From assembly GCF_000764305.2 (NCBI RefSeq), contig NW_025947110.1, positions 58,461 through 122,460 on the forward strand: DNA of 64,000 nt, written 5' to 3'. Positions 30,643 to 42,600 of this stretch are shown one piece after another. This stretch comes from Hyalella azteca (taxonomy: Eukaryota; Arthropoda; Malacostraca; Amphipoda; Hyalellidae). The position numbers and the translations under genes were made by a program. Numbering within the stretch: the stretch's first letter is position 1; every line of letters starts with the position of its first letter. The notes beneath the pieces were generated by a model. The model was not told where the DNA came from. It saw only the letters and a list, made by a program, of their open reading frames with translations, and ran no database searches.

Positions 30643-33424
30643 ATGAAGATCACTGTGAAAAAGTTGCAGGGTGGGGAGTGCAACATTGAGGTAATCTTTG
30701 CTGTGTGTCTAGTTGCTTCTAAAAAACTGTTTAGTTTGAAAGACTACTGTCGAAACTGTTAATTTTGAATGATTATATGTATTTAACCGACCATCATGGG
30801 TCTATTTGCTAAGATTTTACAAATTATTTTATTTTTTCTCATGAATATTGTTCACTATTACATTTATATATAGTTGATAAAATTATTAAAAGTTCATTAT
30901 TTCATACATGTTTATTTCTAGAAGCTAGATCTGTTGATTGTCTTGCATTGTTTAAAATAATTATAGTTGATCAATAATGGGTAATCCTGGTTCATTGCTG
31001 ATGAAGATCAAAGCTTCATCATCCATTTTATGTGCTGTACTAGAGATTTTTGTGTTTAACAGGTTAGGGGCGACATGCTTGTCTCAGAATTGAAAGGCAG
31101 CTTAGAAGGGCTTCTGGGTGTGCCCCCATCTGCTCAAACTCTGGTGCTTGCAGGCAAAACTTTGACAGGTCAAGTGGCTAATCTCATCTTTACTTATTTG
31201 TGTTGTGTATATACCAATTTTTTATTATTTACTCAATACGCATTACAGTATACACATTCTAGTTCAGATCCTAGGAGTGGATTTTTAATCTTAGGTGTGG
31301 AATTTAGCTTTGAAAATCCAAAATTTATTATTTTCAAGGTTTTCCAAGTGTGTTGTAGTAATTGATAGTGCTATTTATTTTGCCCTGCATTTCTTTGAAA
31401 ACGTTGAAACCTTATTTTAATAGCCATTCCCTTAAAATGATTTTTGGTTAATTCACAAGAATTTATTACCTGAATAATCACTGTGTAGGTACTGTTTTGT
31501 ATATGCCCATTGTAAGTGATAGTGTTTTATTAAATTCCCATTGTACTGATACCAGTGAGTGTGTAATTATATCCCAATTGTACAGATTGTGTGTAATTAC
31601 CCAATCGTACAGATAGCACAAGCATGGAGGCTGCGGGGGTGAAGGAAGGCTCCAAGCTTCACCTCATGACACGTCGGACTGACACGGCTCACAAAAATAT
31701 GGTCAGAATTGTAGATTTCTTATATTACTCCAATTTAATAATGAAGAAGGCCTTCAATCTGTAGCCGTAGCTTCATTGTTTGGAACAATTTTTTCAACCT
31801 CCAAATAGGAATCTGCTATATTTCAGACTTTTTATAGTTTAATGACAAAATGTTGGAGCTAGGCTGTGAGGTGTTGCTAAGAAGTTCGTAGTTATTATAT
31901 AAATATGTGAATGGTGTGGAAGAAATGCTAGCGTTCTTAATTATTACAATTTCTGAGTTTATTTCGATAAATTGGAATGGTTCATAAAGTTTAAACAATT
32001 TACACACATTTTACATGCACCTATATACACTTTTCATAATTAAATATCAGCTACACAATTGGTTTTTCATAAAATATCCACCATTCTCGACTCATTTACC
32101 ACAAAATTTTCCTTCATATTCATACTTCAGTTTTATTGGTTTCTTATATACTTTGTATGCTTCTTTACTGTTTCACACTCATCTCCATACATTCATATTT
32201 TTCATCTGTTTCAGGATAAAAACCGTTTTACGCCGGTTGCTTAAATTATACACTGATTATTTCATTGCAGACTAACTATATGAATCAAGTTGTAAGAATA
32301 TTAACATGATTCAAAATTTTCTATTCTGATGTCGTTTTTTATAGGCAATTAGCATAGTAGATATTAATGGAAAATGGAAATAATATATTTGCTCCTGATC
32401 GGCTGACCAGATTGCATTCATCTGCTCCTTCGAAAAGAGTACAAATTCCTGTTTTATACCAAAGCCAGACCTACTTTAACTTGCTATCTTTGAGACCACG
32501 AGGTATAGTCTGTAGGGGGTATAGTCTGTAGTCAATCAAATAAATCAATTTTGTATTCCATTTGAAGTTAAATTCAACTAAAACAATCAATTTTTTTTTA
32601 TTTGAAAACCGGGGTTATAAGCATTTTAGTATCAATATGATTTCGATCATGTTTCACTTATAGTACAAAATTTTATTTCAAAATGATTAGGATAGAAAGG
32701 GAGACAACTGAACGTTTCCTCGTGTTACCATGGAGCTGTATAATTTTATAAAATGGTTGAATTCTCACTATTAAATGTAAATATGACATTAAACAAAATT
32801 CTATCAACACTAACTATGTAATCATCCATTCCATGAAACGTCAGGTTTACGTAGATAGATTTTTATGTTATGTAAGGCTTATCACTTCCTAACAGTAATG
32901 ATGGTCAATAATAATAATCAATTTAATCAGTAATAATCATTGACTTGAGAACATAGTCCATAAGAAAATAGCAGGTAATGAAGTGTACCATTATTTAATA
33001 AGTTAGTAATTCGGGATTTTTAACAGTGAAGGCAATACAAGTCGAGATGGCCATTACTTGAGCTAAGCTTGTTCCTTGCAGACCAATGGAAGGACCGTGA
33101 GCGACGCCTCATCAGACGAGCTGTTCACATCTCTCTCCAAGATTCTCAATAAACATGTCAGCCCCCAACAGAGCGCCAAAATACTTGAAGAGTTTAAAAA
33201 AGTCAGTTACTAATTATACATGTCATGTCAATATTATATTGAATTTAGGGTTCAATTTTGAAATCTTCAAACATATTTCCAGAAGCATCACTATAAAGCT
33301 CAAAGATGTAGTTAAGCGACGCATAATGTAATTGTCTCTTTTTCAGAAATGTGCCGAGATGAGTAGCAGTATGAACCTAGAAGATATTCAAAAATTTGTC
33401 AATAGCGATTTCACCGAATTTTGA
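30643..33424 (+). CDS. UBL4A: ubiquitin-like protein 4A/Get5-like, tail-anchored protein targeting factor
   Basis: UBL4A works with BAG6 and GET4 to hand tail-anchored proteins to TRC40/GET3 for ER insertion. Exons are 30643-30690, 31063-31168, 31613-31701, 33082-33201 and 33347-33424, with all phases consistent and 146 residues (human protein 157). Residues 1 to about 74 form the ubiquitin-like fold: MKITVKKLQGGECNIE, LVSELKGSLEGLLGVPPSAQ, LAGKTLTD, EGSKLHL. Residues ~95-143 (DELFTSLSKILNKHVSPQQS, ILEEFKK, MNLEDIQKFV) match the C-terminal TUGS/Get5 dimer-and-SGTA-binding helical region. No di-glycine tail is present, as expected for this family. The acceptor of exon 3 lies in a short tandem repeat. 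The gene converges on Skeletor with 215 bp between stop codons. Confidence 0.9.
31510..31612 (+). repeat. short tandem repeat carrying duplicated acceptor sites (exon 3)
   Basis: Three related units read 'aaattcccattgtactgata', 'atatcccaattgtacagatt' and 'attacccaatcgtacagata'. The last two end in a usable CAG|AT acceptor; the final one is the acceptor of exon 3 at 31613. Confidence 0.65.
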
Positions 33425-33526
33425 GTCTACGCAATCACGCAATCCTGTGCGCGAACCACGATCCTCAAGTCCCACGAAGCTGATTGATTATGAGTTTGAT
33501 TTAATTTATACTTAGGAATAAAGTTC

Positions 33527-33532
33527 ATTTAC
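33527..33532 (+). terminator. poly(A) signal AATAAA of the UBL4A-like gene
   Basis: It is a canonical AATAAA 103 bp after the stop codon. Cleavage 10-30 bases further would fall inside the Skeletor 3' UTR. Confidence 0.65.
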
Positions 33533-33544
33533 GTGATATTGAGA

Positions 33545-33550
33545 TTTATT
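33545..33550 (-). terminator. poly(A) signal AATAAA of Skeletor
   Basis: A minus-strand AATAAA 90 bp after the Skeletor stop codon and only 12 bp from the opposing plus-strand signal, so the two convergent transcripts probably overlap at their 3' ends. Confidence 0.6.
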
Positions 33551-33639
33551 AATTTAACATTAAGGGCGAGCAATTATAAAAATATTAACGGAATGTTAAT
33601 TTATGCATAAAGCTATTTCGCGTACTTATCGTACGCGTG

Positions 33640-36600
33640 CTATATTAACGCGAGAGCCCCGGAGATAACGAGCAATACGGCCGATGCGTAAGTCGTAGCA
33701 GCGCCAGAACGCAGCGGTAACGCAACAATATCCGACTGCTCGTTTAGGATGTGGATCTTCCAGCCCATATTCTTGCCCGTCCAGCTATTGTAGTAGACCG
33801 TTGCTGGCCACGATTTGTTCGGCATTATCTTCAGATCGCGTGGTCCACCCTCTGAAAAAGACTTGGTCTTTACTCATGTTGCTGGCAGCTAGCGTTACTC
33901 GGTATAAATATCCTCTGACATTCAAGAACCTCTATGTTCCTTATTGTGTTGTCCATTATTTCGTCGGCACATAATCATTTCAATGATTTTTCAAGTAAAG
34001 TAGGCTTAATCAATGAACGCCACGTTCGTATCGACGTTCATAAATAAACACAAGTGAAGCTTAACTTTTTTTTTCTTGATGAATAAATTCTTCAAATAGG
34101 AAATGATGTTATTCAAAAATTAATCCTATAATTTCCTTACTCCAGTTTTTCGATTTCCTTGTTAGTCCACTTTTATCAAACTTCATCCAGGTAATATCTC
34201 GGCCCGACTGATATTGTAGTTTTAGGCTCCAATAACTACTTCATATTAACATGAGCTTGAAAATATTTAGTGGATAATGAACCTTAGGCGAAACGTGTAT
34301 AACAGATGAGTTATGCTCTTCCCATTGATTGTTTGTTTCCAGGAATTCCAGAAATAATTCTGATCTTATATCTGATTGAAATACTGATAATGATTAGTAT
34401 TGAAAGTATGAAAGTATCACAATCCCATACATGGATTACAATCTGGTAAGGTAACATAATGTGCTTGGTCTACATCGCAAGTCCGTACTATGTCGGTCGA
34501 ACAAACCATGAATTTCAAGACGGTATGTACAAGATATATTTCCTCACCACTTTCACACTGAAGGTTGAGCTCGTTCCTGTACTCTGGGAACGTCGGAACA
34601 TCAGCATCTCGCCTGCGGTCCAGGTTGCTGGGATGCTTCCATTCACACAGGCGACCTCCTGCTTCGACATTGTTTCTTAAACATTCATTGCTTTTGAATA
34701 ATTCAGGCAGTTAGGCCTGTATTGCGATTTAAAGTAGAATACAAGCAGAAATGAATTCGCTGAGATTACCATGAGAATTTCATCTGTTTACAATGATGAC
34801 ATAATTTTGAAAAGGTTCGTACAAACAAATAAATGAGGTACAGGAATTCGAAAAGTTCAATGACATATCATGATTATGAAAATAACTCCAATTATAAATT
34901 TATATGAAAGGAAGTCTTTGAAAAAGCAAATGAATAAAAAAATAAATGTCATCTGGTATAGTTTAGGTAGAACAGGAGCCTGACTCTCACCTCGCATGGG
35001 GCGAATGTCGCCACGTTGTGTGTAGTCCACACCCGCCAACACGCGCACCTGAGACTTCTGTGCCTCGCTTAGCTGTGAGAATCCTCCGTGTGGCTCGTCT
35101 GTCAACATTACGTCTCATTAATTTTACGTTAATCCACCCCGGCCTGCACGCGTACCTCGGCTCTCTGTGCCTCGCTCAGCTGCTAGAAGCCCTTGTGTGG
35201 CTCGTTTATTACATGGAGGAGGGATCAGTACCAAGAAATACGGTGAAAATTAGATAAAAAAACGTGCCCCTACCTCCTATTTTACAACGGAACTGTAGCG
35301 AGTACTATGGTGTACAAAACTCTTGAAAAATGTAAATATCTCGGACAAATTACGGTGTTTTCCATTACGATAGAACGGTGCACCAAACGAAAAGCGTGGT
35401 TAATACCGAACGAGAAGCGTGGTTAATATAAGCCTGAGGTTTGAAAGAAAGAAGAAAAATATAGAAATGATGTAAAGTTGATGTTCTCAAAATTGTAATA
35501 GAAATCTTAATAACTTAAATCTATTTTTATTTGCTCAAAACGACACCAGATGTTTATTTGACACCAGAAAAACAAAGCTAGAGCCCAACTCGTGTCGACT
35601 AAACAACGTGACGTCAGTCGCGAAATTATTCTAACATCGCGACAAGAAAATTGTAATCTTCTCCGGGAAACTAAAGAAATACTATCATATCTAAACATGG
35701 CTAGTATACTCCTCTATTTACGAAGGTGTATTAGTAAGTTCGGCTAGCAATTAGGACAAAATTAGACCTAAAGCTACCAGTGATGATGAGGGGGTGGTAG
35801 GTGGCAGGGTCGTGGGGGGAGGCGCCACCTTCCACCTTGAAGGTGTACTCAGTATTGCGCCTCAGGTACAACTCAGGGGCCAGGAACCCGTTGATGTACC
35901 AACCCTTGCCCGTCAGTGCAGGTTCTGCACAACAGTTGAAGCATTACAAAAAAATCCACATCTGAAAAGTTGTATAATTTGTTTCACTATCGAAGAGAAG
36001 AATTTGCTTTATGTTAGAGACGGCGAGTCATCAAAGGTAGAAAGGATTTTTAAACGTGTATTGGTCATCTTGCAGTCTCCCTTGATAGCATAGATATCAA
36101 CGTTGTATTTTATCTGGTCCTCTGCCGATGCTAGCTTGGTATCTTTTGATCAGAATAACAAATTCTCCAAGCAATGTAGTGACTTTCTAGAAGATTATGA
36201 ACTGTTCAAAAAGTCCAATTGATTAAAATAATTGAAACATACTTCCTCTAAGGATGAGAACTTCAAATTCTCCAAGCTAATCCTAGTTAACTTGTACAGA
36301 ATTTTTGTAAGAACTAACGTCCCGTGATGGCCGCGTAGCCGCGAGGGCCGCCGTCGGGGCCAAGCCGCGCCGTGAACTCCACGGTGCTGGCGTCGGTGAG
36401 CTTCACGGCCTCCCATGCAGTGCTGCAAGGCAGTCACGTCACAGATTTAGAAGCTTTGCCGCAAAGTGACTTTTTCCGAAATTTTTTTGGTTCACGATTT
36501 GTGTTCAATAATGTTCAATAGTGGCTATTGAACACTATTCAATTGAGTTCAATAGCACGGCTCATACACAATAACATAAGAACCTTGTAATATTTGCAGA

Positions 36601-39600
36601 AACTTTATAATAACCTTATAACCTTAGATCCAGACAAAAACGATGTTAAGCACAGACATTGCCACGGAGGTGCATAAATTGTGTTTAACCTTTATCTTTT
36701 AAAATTGCAACGTACTAAATTTCAAGAAAGAGGCGTATGTCTGTGGGGGGCGCTAGAAATTCACTAGGGAGCCGAAGAGGGCGCCAGCCTGAAAAAGTTT
36801 GGGAACCACTGCAGTAGAACCATCGTTATCGGGCATGCATCGTTAAATTTATTAGCTAATTTTCTTATCGCTTTGTATTTATCTACATTTATATTATTTA
36901 GAAAAAAATGTGTGACCAGGTTATGCTCATTAGGGTTCAGCGTGTCTGTGTTTCGTTCAGCTTATTAAAACGCGTTTCAAGCGACTGAATTCTTCCTATT
37001 GACACAGCGGAAGAAATATGCACCGCTTGGGTATCTGAATTGTCAAAAAAGTTCTCGACTCATATTTTGAGTCCTTGATTCGTTTACATCCTAGCTAGCA
37101 ATTTTTATTTTTGATAAAGCATTTCCTTATTACTATAGTTCATGTTTTTAGCTAAAAATACGAGTCGTTTGCTTCGCAGTGAAGGAATTCGCACTAACTC
37201 TTGGACTAGCCTACTCATCACTCACATTTTCTTGTTGAGGTCGTGCGTGAAGGAGAAGCAATTGCGTGATGGCACGCGGCCGAGGTCTAGCGGTTGCGCC
37301 ACCTGAAAGTACCGTCAGAAGAAAAAGTGGTGGACACTTTTTCTGAGGATACATTGACCGTCATCAAGGCTGTTCGTCATTAAATTCCAGATACCGTCAT
37401 TAGAATAAGGCTTTACAGCACAGTTCGGTAAGTGCACACTTCCCGTAGCGTCGTTCAAGTGGATATTTGGCTGCACTTGATTCACCTAATTTAATCACTG
37501 GATATTTTAAGAAAATCACTATTATTTTAAGTGATTTTAATCAGTGAATTTAATCACAAATTCGCTTAATTTACATGTTGAAAATATAACGAACGTGTCA
37601 CAAAAGCGCACTGTTGGGGCCAACAACCCACCTTGGACCAGGCCCTGTGCATCGTGGGGCGGCGGGCCGCATCCAGGCGCCCTATGGCCCAGATGATCAT
37701 GTTGGGGCCCTTGGCTTCGTACGGGATGTCCCCATCGTCCGCTGTGATAAGTTCATAAAATTAATCGACTGGAGCTTGGCATTGCAGTCATACAATATCA
37801 AGTAATACATGTAATGCAATATCAAGTAATAGCAAGTAATTGTTTAGAATAAAAAAAATAAATAAATATGCATTAAGCTATCATTATAATATTAATAAAA
37901 GTTTTGATAGCATGAAATGTATCGAAGATTTGAAAGCATTAGATGCTTCGAGGTTCATAGATCATAAAAAGTGTCGAAGTTTCGAAAGCATCAAATGCAT
38001 CGATGTTTAGAAAGCATGAAACATAATTGATCTTTATAAAGCATGAAACATAATTGATCTTTATAAAGCATGAAATGTATCGTAATTAGTTGTAAAAGCA
38101 TCACCAGTCTGGAGACGACGTCGATAAGTAAAGACAGAGACGCCATCGTCACGGGAGCTCGTCATGAGCTGGTAGTCCTGTATACCGCCCACCTCGTCGT
38201 CCAGACACACGCCCTTCTTCTGGTTCAGCAACTCCGTGCACTGAATCATTCACATTTACCAGGTGAACATATATATGTTGTGTAAAAATACATTCATGCA
38301 GACTGTAGTGCCGAATAAATTAGTATATTCTGTAATGATACGAGTTCATTCATGGAGACTGTAAAACTGTGTAAATAGATAGATTGTATAATAATATATT
38401 CATGGAGACTGTTAAAAATCACAATTCATCTCTATGTTAGGCAGTCATAAAAAAAAAGAGATTTCGCACGGAGATTTCGCAATTATTTTAAAATAAGAAC
38501 TAAAATAGTGACAGAAATATTAGTTTTACTAGTTTTAAATAAATGAACCAAAAAATTAAACTCTTAATCACAAAATTGTCAATAAATGTTGAATAAATCG
38601 TAACTTGCAATTTCAAACAAATAATATTATATCAATGCCGAAAAAAGACAAAAAATATACGATGTTCATGAATGGGATTCATTGACTGACGGGGAAGTAA
38701 GGTGTTATGTTGATGTCGTTGGCTACGCCAACGACATTATTATTGGAAGCAACTATTGTTATATTAATACTGAATAAGTGACAAGAAGAATATATGATAA
38801 TAGACTTGGTGGCATTGATTAACGTACAGGGAAGTAAGATGTGATGTTGATGTCGTAGGCGTAGCCCAGGAAGCAACTATTGGTATATTGATACCGATAC
38901 AGTGACAAGAATATATTATAATAGACTTAGTGGCATTAATTAACGTACAGGGAAGTAAGATGTGATGTTGATGTCGTTGGCGTAGCCCAGGAAGTCGTCT
39001 CTGTGCAGCAGTACCGCGTCTCCGCCCACCATCTCGGGGCGGTCAGGGTTGCCGCTCATGCCGAACGCCACGTATTCCTCCAGCTCTGGGACAAGCATCT
39101 CGAGTAATAAAAGTAATAAAGGTAATAGTAACAACAGTAATAACACTATTAATGACAATAGTGGTAATAGTAATGATAGTATTAATAGTTATAGCTGTGT
39201 CGACTTTGAGTAAGCCAAATCAGGCCTGTCGAGGATTATGGACATCGTAGAATCTTTCCACCTTACTAGAGTTTCAATCCCGCAACTCACAGCTCCAGTC
39301 CAGGTACTCTGAACTGCAACCACAGAGCCATACTGTCACGAGGTGAAAAAAGCATGGTTCCACTCCCACGTCATCATATGAGTATCAATATACTTGGGCA
39401 TAAATCGTCATATGAGTATCATCATACTAGAGAAAGATTTATTGATAAAAAGTCCTAATTCATTGAATTGAGACAGATGATAAAAATAATCTATAAGGAT
39501 TATTCTCTTCTTCAATAGAAAACCTGCATTGAAAACATTAAAAGTATAAGCTAAAATGAGTGTTGTACATCGTGTCAGGACTGACCCACTTATCGTGTCA

Positions 39601-42600
39601 GGACTGACCCGCTTATCGTGTCAGGACTGACCCACTTATCGTGTCAGGACTGACCCACTTATCGTGTCAGGACTGACCCATACGTGCGGCGACCTCGACG
39701 GTGACCTGGTCGCCGAAGACCGACCAGGAGATCTGCAGGTCGCGGTGCAGCTGCTCGCACTGCGGCATCGCGCTCGTGTGAGGCTGACAATGGAAAAAAG
39801 ATTCTTGTTCATATAAAATGCTCCAATAAACGTGTAATTCCATGACTTTTAAAGAGCTACTTTTATTAAAAATTGACAACGAAAAAAGATTCGTGTTCAT
39901 ATTAAAGGCTCAAATAAACGTGTAATTCCATGACTCTTGGAGCTACTTATAGTTAAAAATGCGTAGGAAGTTTGGAAACTGGAATGATAAGAAGCAAACA
40001 TATGTGCAGTGTTATTTATGTTTGTTTGAATATATTTTTATTGCGCATTTTATATTTAAATAGCACGTACCGGTACTGATTTAGGACATTTGAAAATAAA
40101 AATAAAATGTTGTTGGCATAAAATGACGCTCACGTTGCAGACCAATGCCCGTTAATCGACTTAAAGCAATGTCATCATGTTATTTCGAAGAAACCTCTAG
40201 AAAGAACATTGGAATTATTAGAACCATATTTAGAACGAATATATAATGATATGTGGACAACCTTCATACAATGGACATCGTCTTAGGCAATTTTGGAATC
40301 AACTGCTGTTGTGGCTATTAAGGGGACCCATCACCCTCCGTAAAAACTTCTACAGTTACTATCCGATCATCGTGAAACTTCACATACACACGTAAAATGT
40401 TTAAAAAATAACATTTTGCTCCTATGAATTTTTCGAAAAAATTGATAGAAAACGTGATATTCATAGAAAACGGCAAAAAAACGGGTACTATAGAAAATCT
40501 ATCTCCTCCTACAAATATCGTCCTACAACATCAAGACACGTATCATTCGATTCGTAAAGACCATACCCATCGACTCTGCCATCCCTTTTTTTCATTTTCC
40601 CCATAGTTTTTTTATGCGCGTTTTCCCCATTTTTCCACTTTTTCCCTGCCCTTCCCCCCTTTTCCCCCATATATAAGACGAACCATGCACAAATTCAAAA
40701 AAAGGGATGGCTAAATCGATAGGTATGGTCTTTACGAATCGGATGATATGACTCTCATTGTTGTAGCTTGAAAACTGTAGGAGGAGATCGGTTTGCCGTG
40801 AGAGCAATAGGAGGTTTACACCTGGCCCAAAAGACTGCCGCGCGGCACGTAAAGGGACGTAAAAGAGTCGTAACGTAGCCTAGATACCGTAATTAAGCCT
40901 CAAACCAAGTCAGCGAGGCATAGAGCGACTGGCTGCATACCTCTCACCTCGCTGTCATGATGGACACTGAATGCTCTGGCTGCAGCAGGCTATATTTAAA
41001 GCCCTGCTCTCGAATTACGCCTATAGGAATTACTGAAGGCCGCCCACCACCGCCCCCCATTCCACGGTTAGTCGTGAACGTCAAAATGCAGCTAGAAAGA
41101 TGGTTCTGGTACCGTTCGACGCATCAGAAAGTAAGCTTTAAGATGAGTATAAGCACCGGATAATGCCATAATTAGACGCTTTACGTCAGACGTTCCTTTT
41201 TAGTGTGTCCAGCCTTCGAATTAATCCCATAGACTTTACTGAAGGGCCCTCGAAACCGCCCCCCTTTAGGGAGCTGTCACGAAATTATTTTTCGACGTAG
41301 AGAGATGATTCTGGTACCGTTCGATGCGTCAGAAAGTAAGCTTTAAGATGAGCACAAAAACCGAAAAACGTCAAAATTGAAAATTTAGGGGTGATGGGTC
41401 CCCTTAAAATAGACAAGAATTATATAGTACCAGAATAATATACCCGATCAGGAAAACATCAAACTATGGAGACTTTACACAACAAACAAAGCCAAGAGGT
41501 AACTAGGAACTTCCACCTCCCTCTTCTGCCATGAAAGCTGCTGAACTGACATAGACCCTCAATTAGTTATTTAGTCTAGTAGCCAAATGTTTACTAGCGC
41601 TTCAGCTATTTAGCTATCTCGCACCGAAATTCAGGATGAACATCACCAAAGAGGTGGAAGGTCTCAGTTATCGAAAGTTTTTTTTTAAATCAAAAATCAT
41701 ATATTGTCGAACATATCTATCGCCCGTAGGTTTTCTATGAGTCGGTCGACATTATAATGGCCGTGTTGTGGTTGGGCCAAGATACTTTTTAGGTGTGTTG
41801 TGTTTATTCCGACATAGGTGAGGGAAGAACTGCCGTCGGGCATCACTAAAAGACGGGCACTCACAAAGGAAAGGTCACGGTCTGGGGCGACATAGACCCT
41901 CAGACTTATTCCCCAATAACAACTGAAGAAGATGTTCCCCGGTCTTGCATGCTAACAACTTACGAAGATGTATGCTTACAACTGACGAAGACGTATGATA
42001 GCAACTGACGGTGATATGGACGAGGGAGGGCGGGACGTTGAGGTCGTCGTGCAGGATGACAGAGCCGAGGACGTCGTTCCTCTTGACGTCGTAGACGGCG
42101 AGCCAGTTGACGGTCTGCACGGACAGGTCTCCTGGCAACGTCAGCACGATGTTGGCCCGGTGATACCGGCCCAGGGGCGTCAAGCTGCACGTTATTAACT
42201 TCATTTTAATACATACAAAACCATCAACATTTTGTCTGCATTAAAATTTTTTTAGTATCGAGATTTCAAAAAGATAAAGTAATTTTTAGAAGATTGAAGA
42301 GATTTTAAAGATAATGAAGTGCAAATAAAGCTTATAGTACATCCGTCATCTTTGCATATTTAGATAGCAAGTTTGTAGTCCCGTAGTTCAAAGTTTCAAA
42401 CATGTTTAGAAAGATAAGAAATCTGCGAAAAATTACAAGAAATTAAAACTCACTAGCCGAGTTCATCTGGAATTTTATTGCCTTTGGAGTGTGGCTGTGG
42501 CCCAACGCCGACCCAGAAGTACGCTTCTTCCCCGCTGCCGTCGTATTCAAAATCTACAATGATTAAATGAATAATAAATAATATACATCTTCAATTTGCA

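Noticed and set aside
33640..33825. A small separate membrane protein gene
   Set aside because: The frame is open upstream to an acceptor at 33851 and joins in phase to the preceding Skeletor exon; the hydrophobic tail is Skeletor's C-terminus.
41875..42204. A 109-codon single-exon gene on the minus strand starting MKLITCSL
   Set aside because: It is Skeletor exon 7 read through its acceptor and donor; splice phases with both neighbouring exons support the shorter exon 42010-42184.
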